From assembly GCA_017435865.1 (NCBI GenBank), contig JAFSEF010000041.1, positions 1 to 40,079 on the forward strand: DNA of 40,079 nt. The letters run 5' to 3'. The first letter of the stretch is position 1. Each line of letters starts with the position of its first letter. This DNA comes from Clostridia bacterium (GTDB lineage Bacteria > Bacillota > Clostridia > Oscillospirales > Acutalibacteraceae). Under the pieces are notes generated by a model that saw only the letters and a program-made list of their open reading frames with translations, made no database searches and was not told where the DNA came from. This document shows, piece by piece, positions 32,285-39,348 of this stretch. The translations under genes were made by a program, and so were the position numbers.

Positions 32285-33697
32285 TTAATCGTTCAGAAGT
32301 GTTACTTCGGTTTTCTGGTGGTCACGATTCGGATATACAAGCTCCTGCATCAGGAGTTCAATCTGGTCGGTGATTTTCAGCACACTCTGCAGCTGCTCTT
32401 TTTTGAAGGGTACCTTGCGGATGATTCTGCCCGGCAGGGAAGCAACGTCCTTTGCCACGGTCTTGGCAGCATCGGGCATTTTGCCCATATCCTTACTGCC
32501 GTCAAAAACGCTCAGCAGAATGGCATACACATAGTCAAGCAGCTTGTCGTCGGCAACCTGTTTGTATGCTTTTTTGTCAATTCCCTTGCCGAAGGTCAGT
32601 CCGTTGACTGTTTTTGCTGCCTTGCCGACGGATGTGGTCAGCAGCTTTTTGCACCCCCATTTTGCGATGGGGTAAATCTTGTCGATCGGCTTGATCTGAA
32701 TGCCCAGAGCACGCAGCTTTTCGTCAAAATCCTCGCAGCTGTTCTGCGATGCGGCAAGAATGCGGCCGACCAGGTCTTTGGTGTGGTCGGTTATGTAAGC
32801 ACCGTCTTTTTCTTCACCGTCAAGCACGAATTTCTGCAGATGCTTCACGGTCACGGTTGCTGTTTTGCCGTCGGTTTCGATGTAGTTGATGGGGGCAGGA
32901 TGGCCGCAAAGCGAGCCGACGTTGATCTGGGTGACGGTGTTGCCGTTTTTGCTTGTAAGTTCACTTGTGCGTTGCATATGGGAATGACCGACGAATATAA
33001 GACGAAGTCCCGCATCGGCCAATCTTCCTGCACGGTATTCGTTGTTGGTGATTTTCTGCGATTTGTTAATAAGGGGAATCAAGTTTTCAAGCAGCAGATG
33101 ATGCTGGAAAGCAATCACCCCTGCACCGTCTTCTTTTGCTTTTTCGATCTGATTGCAAATCCAGTTCAGATGGTCGTCGGAATAACCCGAACCGCTGACA
33201 CCGTCCTGGTCATCTTCGATTGCAAGCAGACGAAGCGTCGGGGAAAGTGCATAGCAATACGAGGATTTGTCAAGGTGGGTGCGGTATTCACCGATGCATT
33301 TGTCGGCACCGAATTTTGCGTAATCTTCACGAAGTCTCGTCGGGGTGTAAACATCGGTTTCGGGTAAAACCTGCTCCCCTTCATAGCGGTGTGCTCTGCC
33401 GTCACAGCACCAGTCGTGGGTGGCAGTGGTCAGAAACACGGGTACGGTTTTGTTCAGGTCTTCGAGTTTTGCAATGACTTCTTTGTGGGAAGCCGTTTCG
33501 CCGTCATCGGAAATGTCGCCTGCAATCAGCACGGCATCAAGTTTTTCTTCTTTGAAGCGTGCAAATGCCGCATCGATGATGGCACCGGTTTCTTTTAAGC
33601 ATTTCTGGTCGCTGCCCTGTCGCAGGTCAAATGCTTTTCCTTCGTCACCGAGTGTTCGCGAATAATGATGCAAATCTGCAATAACAGCAATTTTCAT
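32285..33697 (-). CDS. Metallophosphoesterase with altered GNHD motif
   Basis: A 470-aa cytoplasmic calcineurin-like phosphoesterase with no signal peptide. Its motifs in order are ADLHH (DxH), AGDISDDGE, TTATHDW where GNHD is expected, FQHHLLLE and GHSHMQR. In ATHD the usual metal-bridging Asn is Thr. A C-terminal ~180-residue helical extension (DHTKDLVGRILA and onward) is not recognised. GGGGGAATGAG precedes the ATG, and a sigma-A promoter lies at 33728-33757. It is the first gene of the five-gene operon ending with GH5. A phosphodiester or nucleotide substrate is likely, but the Thr change makes activity less certain. Confidence 0.85.
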   Translation of the reverse strand: MKIAVIADLHHYSRTLGDEGKAFDLRQGSDQKCLKETGAIIDAAFARFKEEKLDAVLIAGDISDDGETASHKEVIAKLEDLNKTVPVFLTTATHDWCCDGRAHRYEGEQVLPETDVYTPTRLREDYAKFGADKCIGEYRTHLDKSSYCYALSPTLRLLAIEDDQDGVSGSGYSDDHLNWICNQIEKAKEDGAGVIAFQHHLLLENLIPLINKSQKITNNEYRAGRLADAGLRLIFVGHSHMQRTSELTSKNGNTVTQINVGSLCGHPAPINYIETDGKTATVTVKHLQKFVLDGEEKDGAYITDHTKDLVGRILAASQNSCEDFDEKLRALGIQIKPIDKIYPIAKWGCKKLLTTSVGKAAKTVNGLTFGKGIDKKAYKQVADDKLLDYVYAILLSVFDGSKDMGKMPDAAKTVAKDVASLPGRIIRKVPFKKEQLQSVLKITDQIELLMQELVYPNRDHQKTEVTLLND

Positions 33698-33727
33698 GTC
33701 TCATTCCCCCAAACTATATCAATTTAT

Positions 33728-33757
33728 AGTATATCATACTTATAAATAAAATGTAAA
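33728..33757 (-). promoter_or_regulatory. Promoter of the five-gene reverse operon
   Basis: On the reverse strand, TTTACA (33752-33757), an 18-bp spacer and TATACT (33728-33733), about 30 bases before the phosphoesterase start. Confidence 0.65.
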
Positions 33758-33783
33758 GAATAATTTCTGCAATAAAGAAAAAA

Positions 33784-33812
33784 CACAACCGTCGTCACTC
33801 GGTTGTGCTTTT
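33784..33812. terminator. Terminator-like hairpin between divergent units
   Basis: An 8-bp stem, CACAACCG (33784-33791) / CGGTTGTG (33800-33807), is flanked by CTTTTT on the forward side and TTTTTT on the reverse side, so it would work both ways. No gene ends here: the genes on both sides point away from it. Confidence 0.65.
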
Positions 33813-33890
33813 TCGGTAGGTGGTATGTAACTCCTTCAATAGGTGAGGGTATTGTAACAGAAAAAAAAGAAAAAAACAAGCAAGGCATGA

Positions 33891-34000
33891 TGAATGGCAA
33901 TGACAAAATACTTGACTTTTTTACGAAAACAGCAAAAAGTGTATTGCAATTTGTTGATAATGTCGATATAATAGAGATAATAAATCATTTGAGAGGGTAG
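33891..34000 (+). other. Possible small frame related to the GH3 N-terminus
   Basis: An open frame of about 36 codons from ATG 33891 ends at TAG 34000, four bases before the next start. Its middle, FFTKTAKSVLQFVDNVD, resembles FTKIVKKVLQFADSV at the N-terminus of the GH3 enzyme, and the DNA is also alike. The ribosome binding site is poor, and a strong promoter (33944-33972) lies within it. It could be a relic of a gene start, a short peptide or chance. I do not call it a gene. Confidence 0.3.
33944..33972 (+). promoter_or_regulatory. Promoter of the double-HTH gene
   Basis: TTGCAA (33944-33949), a 17-bp spacer and a perfect TATAAT (33967-33972). GAGAGGG follows at 33991-33997, and the TTG start is at 34005. 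Confidence 0.7.
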
Positions 34001-34004
34001 TATT

Positions 34005-35834
34005 TTGCTGATTCAACGAATAAAACAAGTATGGACCATACTCGGTTGTTCCAACAAAGACATTGCTGCGTTGTATGATTGCTCCGAATCGCATATCAGT
34101 AAAATATGCAACGGAAAAAGGAAAGTGCGTGAAAACGGAAAAGCAGCACTGCGTTTTTCACAGGCTGTCATTGATTATGCACAGCAAGTGAACCGCACGC
34201 AGTACCTGTGCGGTGTGTGTGATATGCAGCAAGAAAATCTGCATGACCGTTCTTTGGCAGCGTGGTTTTTCGGCGAAGGCAATGTCATATCGCCTGCATT
34301 GGCAGACAATCCTTCCGTGCAGAGTTTCAGACTTCCGTCTTTCAGTGAGAAATTAAACAGCCTGATGGAGCTTATGGACGTCAGCAATGCAAGACTCAGC
34401 CGCAGCCTGAATGTGGATGCATCACTGGTCAGTCGTTACCGCAGCGGAAAAAGAGTACCGCAGGGAGATTCACAGCTTGTGGACCTGATGTGCACATTTT
34501 TTGTCAATCGTATGAACACGCTGCTCTGTTCAAGGGAAGTGGCGGAGCTTACGGAAATTGCTGAAGAGGTTCTGCTGACGGAGGATGCTGCAGGGGCACT
34601 GCATACATGGCTGACGGACAGCGTTTCAAAGAATGATTCCGCAACGCATACGGTTGACTATATGAGAATGTTTTTGCCTTTGACACAACAGCCGAGTGAA
34701 GAGCTGCTGTCAAGGATTGTGGAAAAAGCGGTTGAACAGCAGGAAGATACCTATTGGGGGACGGACGGAATGCGTGCTGCGGCGATCCGTTTGCTGTCGG
34801 AAGCTGCGGCAGAAGGCGGCGGAGAGATATATATGTATGCCGACCAGAGCATGCAATGGCTGCTGGAAGATGCGGATATATTGAAGATGTGGTATCTTTG
34901 CTGTGCCATGTGTATCAGCCGCAATGTGAAAATTATTGTCATTCATGACGTAAACCGCAAAGTGGATGACATGGCAACTGCCATGCAGGTCTGGGTGCCG
35001 TTGTTCATGACAGGTGTTGTCAGACCGTATTATTGTACACTCAACCGCGGCAGCCGATTCAGCCATATGCTGTTTTTGCGTCCCGGTGTTGCGGCCATTT
35101 CATCCGTACAGGTACACGGAACCGAAAACAATAACTTCTATGATTATATTACCGATGCCCGCAAACTCAATGCTTTGAACAGTGAGTTCAAAACGTTGCT
35201 TTCACACAGTGAAAAACTGATCAGAGTTTTTTCAGAGGACAGTATGTTCAATTATTATGACCGTTTGCTGGGCGGAATGAGGAGCACACGGCAAAGTGTT
35301 GCACTGCTGAGTGAACCGTCCACCGTCACAATGCCCGAACACGTGTTGCGTGCGATTCTTGCACGGGCGAATGTGGAGCCCGAAAAACAGGAACTGATTC
35401 TGCAATCGCGTGAATGCACAAGGAATGTGCTCAGCAGAGGCGGAAATGTCACCGAACTGTTTTCACTGCCACCCATACAAGCGGTACGCGACGGCACATT
35501 CAAAATTCGTTTTTCGGATTCACTGGAATCCAGTAATGTCTGTTATACGTATGAAGAATACTGTGAGCATATCCGCGAAATCATCCGCCTGTGCGAAACG
35601 CAGCCGAATTTCCATTGCTGCCTGATTGTCAAAAGTCCTTTTGAAGGGATGCGAATGATTATCATGGAAGACCGTGCCGTCGTTGTGCGTTTGCATGAAC
35701 CGTATACGGCATTTGTTGTGGAAAATGAGTTTTTTGCAAGGGCGTTTGCAAAACATTTGCTGGATTATTACGAACAGAATGTGATTCCGAAAGAAAAAAT
35801 CATTGCAATCTTAAAAAAACATCTTGAAGATTGA
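34005..35834 (+). CDS. 609-aa protein with two HTH domains and an unassigned body
   Basis: The N-terminus carries two XRE-like helix-turn-helix segments: residues ~10-40 (CSNKDIAALYDCSESHISKICNG) and ~120-150 (VSNARLSRSLNVDASLVSRYRSG). About 440 further residues have no domain that I recognise. A conserved-looking core is VKIIVIHDVNRKVDDMATAM...WVPLFMTGVVRPYYC...RFSHMLFLRPG, which reminds me of uncharacterised HTH proteins in other gut Clostridia. No membrane segment or signal is seen. The start is TTG with GAGAGGG 7 bases before it, downstream of a strong promoter. It ends at its own terminator. It is probably a DNA-binding regulator with a large sensor or enzyme-like part; its target is unknown. 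Confidence 0.75.
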   Translation: MLIQRIKQVWTILGCSNKDIAALYDCSESHISKICNGKRKVRENGKAALRFSQAVIDYAQQVNRTQYLCGVCDMQQENLHDRSLAAWFFGEGNVISPALADNPSVQSFRLPSFSEKLNSLMELMDVSNARLSRSLNVDASLVSRYRSGKRVPQGDSQLVDLMCTFFVNRMNTLLCSREVAELTEIAEEVLLTEDAAGALHTWLTDSVSKNDSATHTVDYMRMFLPLTQQPSEELLSRIVEKAVEQQEDTYWGTDGMRAAAIRLLSEAAAEGGGEIYMYADQSMQWLLEDADILKMWYLCCAMCISRNVKIIVIHDVNRKVDDMATAMQVWVPLFMTGVVRPYYCTLNRGSRFSHMLFLRPGVAAISSVQVHGTENNNFYDYITDARKLNALNSEFKTLLSHSEKLIRVFSEDSMFNYYDRLLGGMRSTRQSVALLSEPSTVTMPEHVLRAILARANVEPEKQELILQSRECTRNVLSRGGNVTELFSLPPIQAVRDGTFKIRFSDSLESSNVCYTYEEYCEHIREIIRLCETQPNFHCCLIVKSPFEGMRMIIMEDRAVVVRLHEPYTAFVVENEFFARAFAKHLLDYYEQNVIPKEKIIAILKKHLED

Positions 35835-35840
35835 CTTTTT

Positions 35841-35875
35841 GCTGCTGTCGGTTTACAATGACAGCAGCATTTTTT
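35841..35875 (+). terminator. Terminator between the double-HTH and TauE-like genes
   Basis: A perfect 9-bp stem, GCTGCTGTC (35841-35849) / GACAGCAGC (35860-35868), is followed by ATTTTTTT. It ends only a few bases before the GGAGG of the next gene, so it can also act as an attenuator for that gene. Confidence 0.85.
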
Positions 35876-35895
35876 TCTTTCGGAGGTGATTTCGA

Positions 35896-36678
35896 GTGCT
35901 GTTTTTGCTTGTTTTTGTGTCATGCTGCATCGGTGCCGTGTGCGGATTCGGCGGCGGTGTGGTCATCAAACCCGTGCTTGATTTTGTGCAGTATGATTCC
36001 ACACAGGTTGTCAATTTCCTGTCCGGCTGCACGGTGCTGAGCATGAGCCTGTATACCGTTGTGTCTTCGTTTGTCCGCAGAGAAAAAAGTGTCAAAACAG
36101 CCGTGTCAACCCCCTTGGCAGTCGGTGCAATTGCAGGCGGTATGCTCGGAAAAGAGATCTTCTCTTATCTGCTTGCACATGCAGTGCAACCGGGCATGGT
36201 CAGCGGTATACAGGCGGTTGTGCTTGTTGTGCTGACTTTATGCTGTCTGTTATATATTCTTTTAAAAAAACATATACATCCCTTGCATACAAAAAGTATA
36301 TTGACCGCTTGCGGCATCGGGGTTTTCCTCGGCACGGTGTCGGGATTCTTAGGCATCGGCGGCGGACAGTTCAATCTTATTGTACTGTATTTCTTCTTCG
36401 GAATGGACACCAAAACGGCCGCAACCAACAGTCTTTATATTATTCTGCTGAGCAAAATCTCCAATCTTGTGATGCAGATTTGCACACACAGCATTCCCGA
36501 ATTTGAGTATTCCTCTTTGGCTGTAATGATCCTTGCAGGTATTCTCGGCGGTATCATCGGCAGATTCGTCAACAGGAAGGTGGCCGACAAAACTGTGGAC
36601 AGATTGCTGGTCGGCGTGTTGTGTATTGTCATTGTCATTTGCTGCTGTAATATGATAAGCGGTTTCACGGGGAGGTAA
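35896..36678 (+). CDS. TauE/SafE (DUF81) family permease
   Basis: A 260-aa membrane protein with about eight hydrophobic segments in two repeats. Each repeat holds the family's Gly-rich motif: GAVCGFGGGVVIKP at the start and GTVSGFLGIGGGQFN in the middle. The second repeat continues to KTAATNSLYIILLSK. Members export or import sulfite, sulfoacetate and other organic anions. The GTG start follows GGAGGTGAT. No promoter of its own stands out after the terminator at 35841, so it may depend on read-through. It is followed 3 bases later by the 344-aa gene, which implies shared translation. Confidence 0.9.
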   Translation: MLFLLVFVSCCIGAVCGFGGGVVIKPVLDFVQYDSTQVVNFLSGCTVLSMSLYTVVSSFVRREKSVKTAVSTPLAVGAIAGGMLGKEIFSYLLAHAVQPGMVSGIQAVVLVVLTLCCLLYILLKKHIHPLHTKSILTACGIGVFLGTVSGFLGIGGGQFNLIVLYFFFGMDTKTAATNSLYIILLSKISNLVMQICTHSIPEFEYSSLAVMILAGILGGIIGRFVNRKVADKTVDRLLVGVLCIVIVICCCNMISGFTGR

Positions 36679-36681
36679 AAA

Positions 36682-37716
36682 ATGAAGCTTCCGAAACGTA
36701 TTTTTTCAGGCTATCACGGCGGCTGCCATTGTCAGGGTATTGCCGTTGACCTGCAGAAGGCATTTATTTATTACTCTTTCACCACAAAGCTGATAAAAGC
36801 CGATTTCAGGGGTAATATCCTCGGTACGGTCGAGAATCTGACAGGGCATCTGGGCTGTATTGATTTTCACGAAGCCGACGGCAGAGTCTACGGCTCACTT
36901 GAATACAAAAACGATTGCATCGGCAAGGGAATTCATTCCGTACTCGGTGTTGAACACGAAAACGAAGAAGGCTTTTATTGTGCCGTTTTTGATGCAGACC
37001 GCATTGACCGCATCGGTATGGATGCGGAAAAAGACGGTGTTATGAAAGCTGTCTACCTGTCCGAAGTGGTGAACGATTACTTGCATCCGGGGCATAAATA
37101 CGGTTGTTCAGGCATTGACGGTACTGCCTGGGGACCTGTCTGCGGCAGTACAGACAAAAAAGAGTATCTGCACATTGCTTACGGCATTTACGGCGATGTG
37201 AACCGTACCGACAACGACTGCCAGGTGATTCTGTGCTGCGATGCAGCCGACTGGTGGGATACTGTCGCACAGCCTTTGTCGCAGCTGCATCCCCATAAAA
37301 GCGGCCCCGAAAAGCCCTTGCATAAGTTCTTTCTGCAAACCGGCAACACCGAATGGGGCATTCAGAATCTTGAATATGACTCTCACAGCGGAGATTTTTA
37401 CGCAGCCGTTTACAAAGGCAAAAAGCCGCAATACAAAAACTACGATCTGTTTGTGATTGACGGCAAAATACCGCCCGAACAAAGAACGCATCCCGTCAGC
37501 GGTGAAACGGTCGAATTTTTATCACTGAAAAAACAGGAAAACGGGGAAGACGGCATTTTCTTCCCTTACGGTTCAACGGGTATGTTTGCCGTCGGTGACG
37601 GAAGATTTTATTTTTCAAAGCCAACGAAAAGCAAAAAGCACGGCCACGGCACAAGCATTCACCTTTACCGTGCAACCGCCGATCCGCAAAAGCCGTTTAA
37701 AAAAATCTTAATCTGA
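36682..37716 (+). CDS. Unknown 344-aa protein, propeller-like pattern
   Basis: I do not recognise this family. There is no signal peptide or membrane segment. The chain shows repeated beta-rich units with aromatic and Gly turns (GYHGGCHCQGIAVDLQKAFIY, GCIDFHEADGRVYGSLEYK, IQNLEYDSHSGDFYAAVYKG, GMFAVGDGRFYFSKP), as in beta-propeller proteins that bind a ligand or act as lyases/lactonases. His- and Cys-rich spots near the start (HGGCHCQG) could bind metal. GGAGG precedes the ATG, and the gene starts 3 bases after the permease stop. A job in handling the permease's substrate is a reasonable guess, no more. Confidence 0.7.
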   Translation: MKLPKRIFSGYHGGCHCQGIAVDLQKAFIYYSFTTKLIKADFRGNILGTVENLTGHLGCIDFHEADGRVYGSLEYKNDCIGKGIHSVLGVEHENEEGFYCAVFDADRIDRIGMDAEKDGVMKAVYLSEVVNDYLHPGHKYGCSGIDGTAWGPVCGSTDKKEYLHIAYGIYGDVNRTDNDCQVILCCDAADWWDTVAQPLSQLHPHKSGPEKPLHKFFLQTGNTEWGIQNLEYDSHSGDFYAAVYKGKKPQYKNYDLFVIDGKIPPEQRTHPVSGETVEFLSLKKQENGEDGIFFPYGSTGMFAVGDGRFYFSKPTKSKKHGHGTSIHLYRATADPQKPFKKILI

Positions 37717-37721
37717 TCAGT

Positions 37722-37771
37722 ATTCATGAATGCAAGATTCACTTGCAAGAAAATATTATATGTGGTACAAT
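37722..37771 (+). promoter_or_regulatory. Promoter and dyads of the DUF3990 cassette
   Basis: TTGCAA (37743-37748), a 17-bp spacer and TACAAT (37766-37771). Two inverted repeats overlap the region: ATTCATGAAT (37722-37731) and TGCAAG-ATTCA-CTTGCA (37731-37747). The second covers most of the -35 box. This is the layout expected for autorepression by a toxin-antitoxin complex. Confidence 0.65.
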
Positions 37772-37799
37772 CTAAATATATAAGAAAGGTGGGCGCAAA

Positions 37800-38276
37800 A
37801 TGAAATTATATCACGGCAGTAATGTTTCAGTATGTGAGCCTGCCATTATTCCGAGCAACAGAGCCTTGGATTTCGGTAGCGGATTTTATCTGACTTCGGA
37901 TTTTGAGCAAGCTGCAAAATGGGCAAAGCTTACAGTGTTGCGCAGAAACTGCGGCGAAGCAACCGTAACCGTATATGATTTTTCTGACACGGATGCTTGT
38001 CTGCATACCTTGTGTTTTTCATCTGCTGATTCTGATTGGTTGCGTTTTGTTGCAGCAAACCGAACAGAAAAGAATATTGCAGATTCTTACGATGTTATAA
38101 CCGGACCTGTTGCAAATGACAATACAATGCCGGTGATCAATCTGTATCTGAACGGCGCTTACAGTGAAGAGGAAGCCTTGAAACGCTTGCTGCCGCAAAA
38201 GCTGAAAGATCAATACGTGTTCAAAACGGAAAAAGCGCTTTCATTTTTATTCTTGCGCGAGGTGATTACAATATGA
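37800..38276 (+). CDS. DUF3990 protein, ART-like toxin candidate
   Basis: A 158-aa soluble protein of the DUF3990 family. The opening KLYHGSN, then DFGSGFYLTSDFEQAAKWA, is the family signature. It resembles the His and Tyr motifs of PARP-type ADP-ribosyltransferases (H.G(S/T) and G.GFY). AAAGGTGGG lies before the ATG. Its stop overlaps the next start by 4 bases (ATGA). DUF3990 genes are typically found beside small DUF3791-type partners, as here. I infer a toxin role; the target (protein, tRNA or DNA) is not known, and the catalytic Glu is not obvious. Confidence 0.85.
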   Translation: MKLYHGSNVSVCEPAIIPSNRALDFGSGFYLTSDFEQAAKWAKLTVLRRNCGEATVTVYDFSDTDACLHTLCFSSADSDWLRFVAANRTEKNIADSYDVITGPVANDNTMPVINLYLNGAYSEEEALKRLLPQKLKDQYVFKTEKALSFLFLREVITI

Positions 38277-38524
38277 CAAGAACTTCCGCTGTTATTATGG
38301 ATTATTACAACACAGAAGTCGTTAAAATGATCAGCCTGAAATACGGGTTTACGCCGATGCAGGCTTTTCGCAGTTTTGCCGATTCCGAAATTCACAAAAT
38401 GCTGTCCGATAAAAAATATGAAATGTGGGAATTCGGAGCACCTGCTATTTTTGATATGTGGGAAAGTGAGAAAATTACCGGCGACCCGAGAAATTCTCTG
38501 TATCTCAGGGGGGATTTGTCGTGA
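38273..38524 (+). CDS. Small partner of DUF3990 (83 aa)
   Basis: An 83-aa acidic, helical protein between DUF3990 and the DUF3791-like gene. It overlaps both by 4 bases (ATGA upstream, GTGA downstream). Features are VVKMISLKYGFTPMQAFRSF, then MLSDKKYEMWEFGAPAIFDMWE and a short tail. I have seen this gene type only in such triads and give it no name. It is probably an antitoxin or adaptor; coupled translation implies a fixed ratio with the toxin candidate. Confidence 0.75.
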   Translation: MTRTSAVIMDYYNTEVVKMISLKYGFTPMQAFRSFADSEIHKMLSDKKYEMWEFGAPAIFDMWESEKITGDPRNSLYLRGDLS

Positions 38525-38718
38525 GCCGTGAAATGGCTTTTTTTATGTATCTGACCGAGCGGTATGCCGAGTACAAAAACACAACCGCAGGCAATGTTCT
38601 TGAACAATGGGACAATGCAGGTATAACAGAGCGCATTTTCAATCTTTATGAATTGTATCATACCGAAGCGATTGAAAATGCCTTTGCCGATATTGATCGG
38701 TGTATGAAAAAAGAATAA
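38521..38718 (+). CDS. DUF3791-like small protein
   Basis: A 65-aa helical protein that fits the DUF3791 pattern (FFMYLTERYAEYKNTTAGNVLEQW...ITERIFNLYELYHTEAIENAFADID). It starts with GTG, overlapping the previous stop by 4 bases, and ends before the shared terminator at 38732. DUF3791 and DUF3990 genes are commonly linked; I take it as antitoxin or co-antitoxin. Confidence 0.8.
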   Translation: MSREMAFFMYLTERYAEYKNTTAGNVLEQWDNAGITERIFNLYELYHTEAIENAFADIDRCMKKE

Positions 38719-38731
38719 TCTGAAAAAAGAG

Positions 38732-38764
38732 CATCCCCGATCTGCAACTCGCAAATCGGGGATG
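38732..38764. terminator. Bidirectional terminator between DUF3791 and mscL
   Basis: A 10-bp stem, CATCCCCGAT (38732-38741) / ATCGGGGATG (38755-38764). T-rich sequence follows on the forward side (TATTTCTTATT) and a better T-run on the reverse side (TCTTTTTTC). Confidence 0.85.
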
Positions 38765-38779
38765 TATTTCTTATTGTCC

Positions 38780-39298
38780 TTATTGTTTTTTCAGCAGATC
38801 GCGGATTTCTGCGAGCAGTTCAGCCTGCTTGAGGGTGCTTTCTTCGAGTGCATCCTGACGGGCCTTGAGAGCTGCGGCTTCTTCGTCGGCTTTTGCTTTG
38901 GCTTCGGCGGCTTCGGCTTCTGCTTTTGCAATTTTTTCACTTTCCAAACGCTTTTTGATGTTCATGATAATACGAAGAACAACGAAAATGCAGAATGCCG
39001 TAATCAGGAAATCAATGACTGTCTGCAGCCATGTGCCCCAGAGGATGGCAACTTCTTCCGCAATGACGGCACCGCTTGCATCGAGCTGTGCTTCTTTGAC
39101 AATGATCTTCAGGCTGTCAAGGTTACCGCTTTGGACAAAAATGGCAACAAAGGGATTGATGATGTAATTGACAAGCCCCGTAACGATTTTACCGAACGAA
39201 CCGCCGATGACCACACCGACTGCCATGTCGATGATATTGCCCTTGGTGATGAAATCCTTAAAATCCTTGAAAAATGTAATTTCTTTCATGCTTTTCAT
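38780..39298 (-). CDS. mscL: MscL, large-conductance mechanosensitive channel
   Basis: A 172-aa inner-membrane channel that opens under hypo-osmotic shock. The N-terminal helix FFKDFKDFITKGNIIDMAVGVVIGGSFGKIV holds the pore-lining Gly-rich first membrane helix. The loop has LWGTWLQTVIDFLITAFCIFVVL, the second helix. The C-terminal ~60 residues are an Ala/Glu/Lys-rich coiled coil, longer than in the usual 130-150-aa proteins. GAGG lies 8 bases before the first ATG; a second in-frame ATG is 9 bases further in. It lies 50 bases after the partial gene on the same strand. Confidence 0.96.
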   Translation of the reverse strand: MKSMKEITFFKDFKDFITKGNIIDMAVGVVIGGSFGKIVTGLVNYIINPFVAIFVQSGNLDSLKIIVKEAQLDASGAVIAEEVAILWGTWLQTVIDFLITAFCIFVVLRIIMNIKKRLESEKIAKAEAEAAEAKAKADEEAAALKARQDALEESTLKQAELLAEIRDLLKKQ

Positions 39299-39348
39299 TA
39301 CAAAAACCTCATTTTATGTTTTATTTTGTCGATTGAAAAAGTAAAATT

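Noticed and set aside
32234-33367. Forward open frame of 377 codons
   Set aside because: Antisense to the metallophosphoesterase; composition is typical of a shadow frame.
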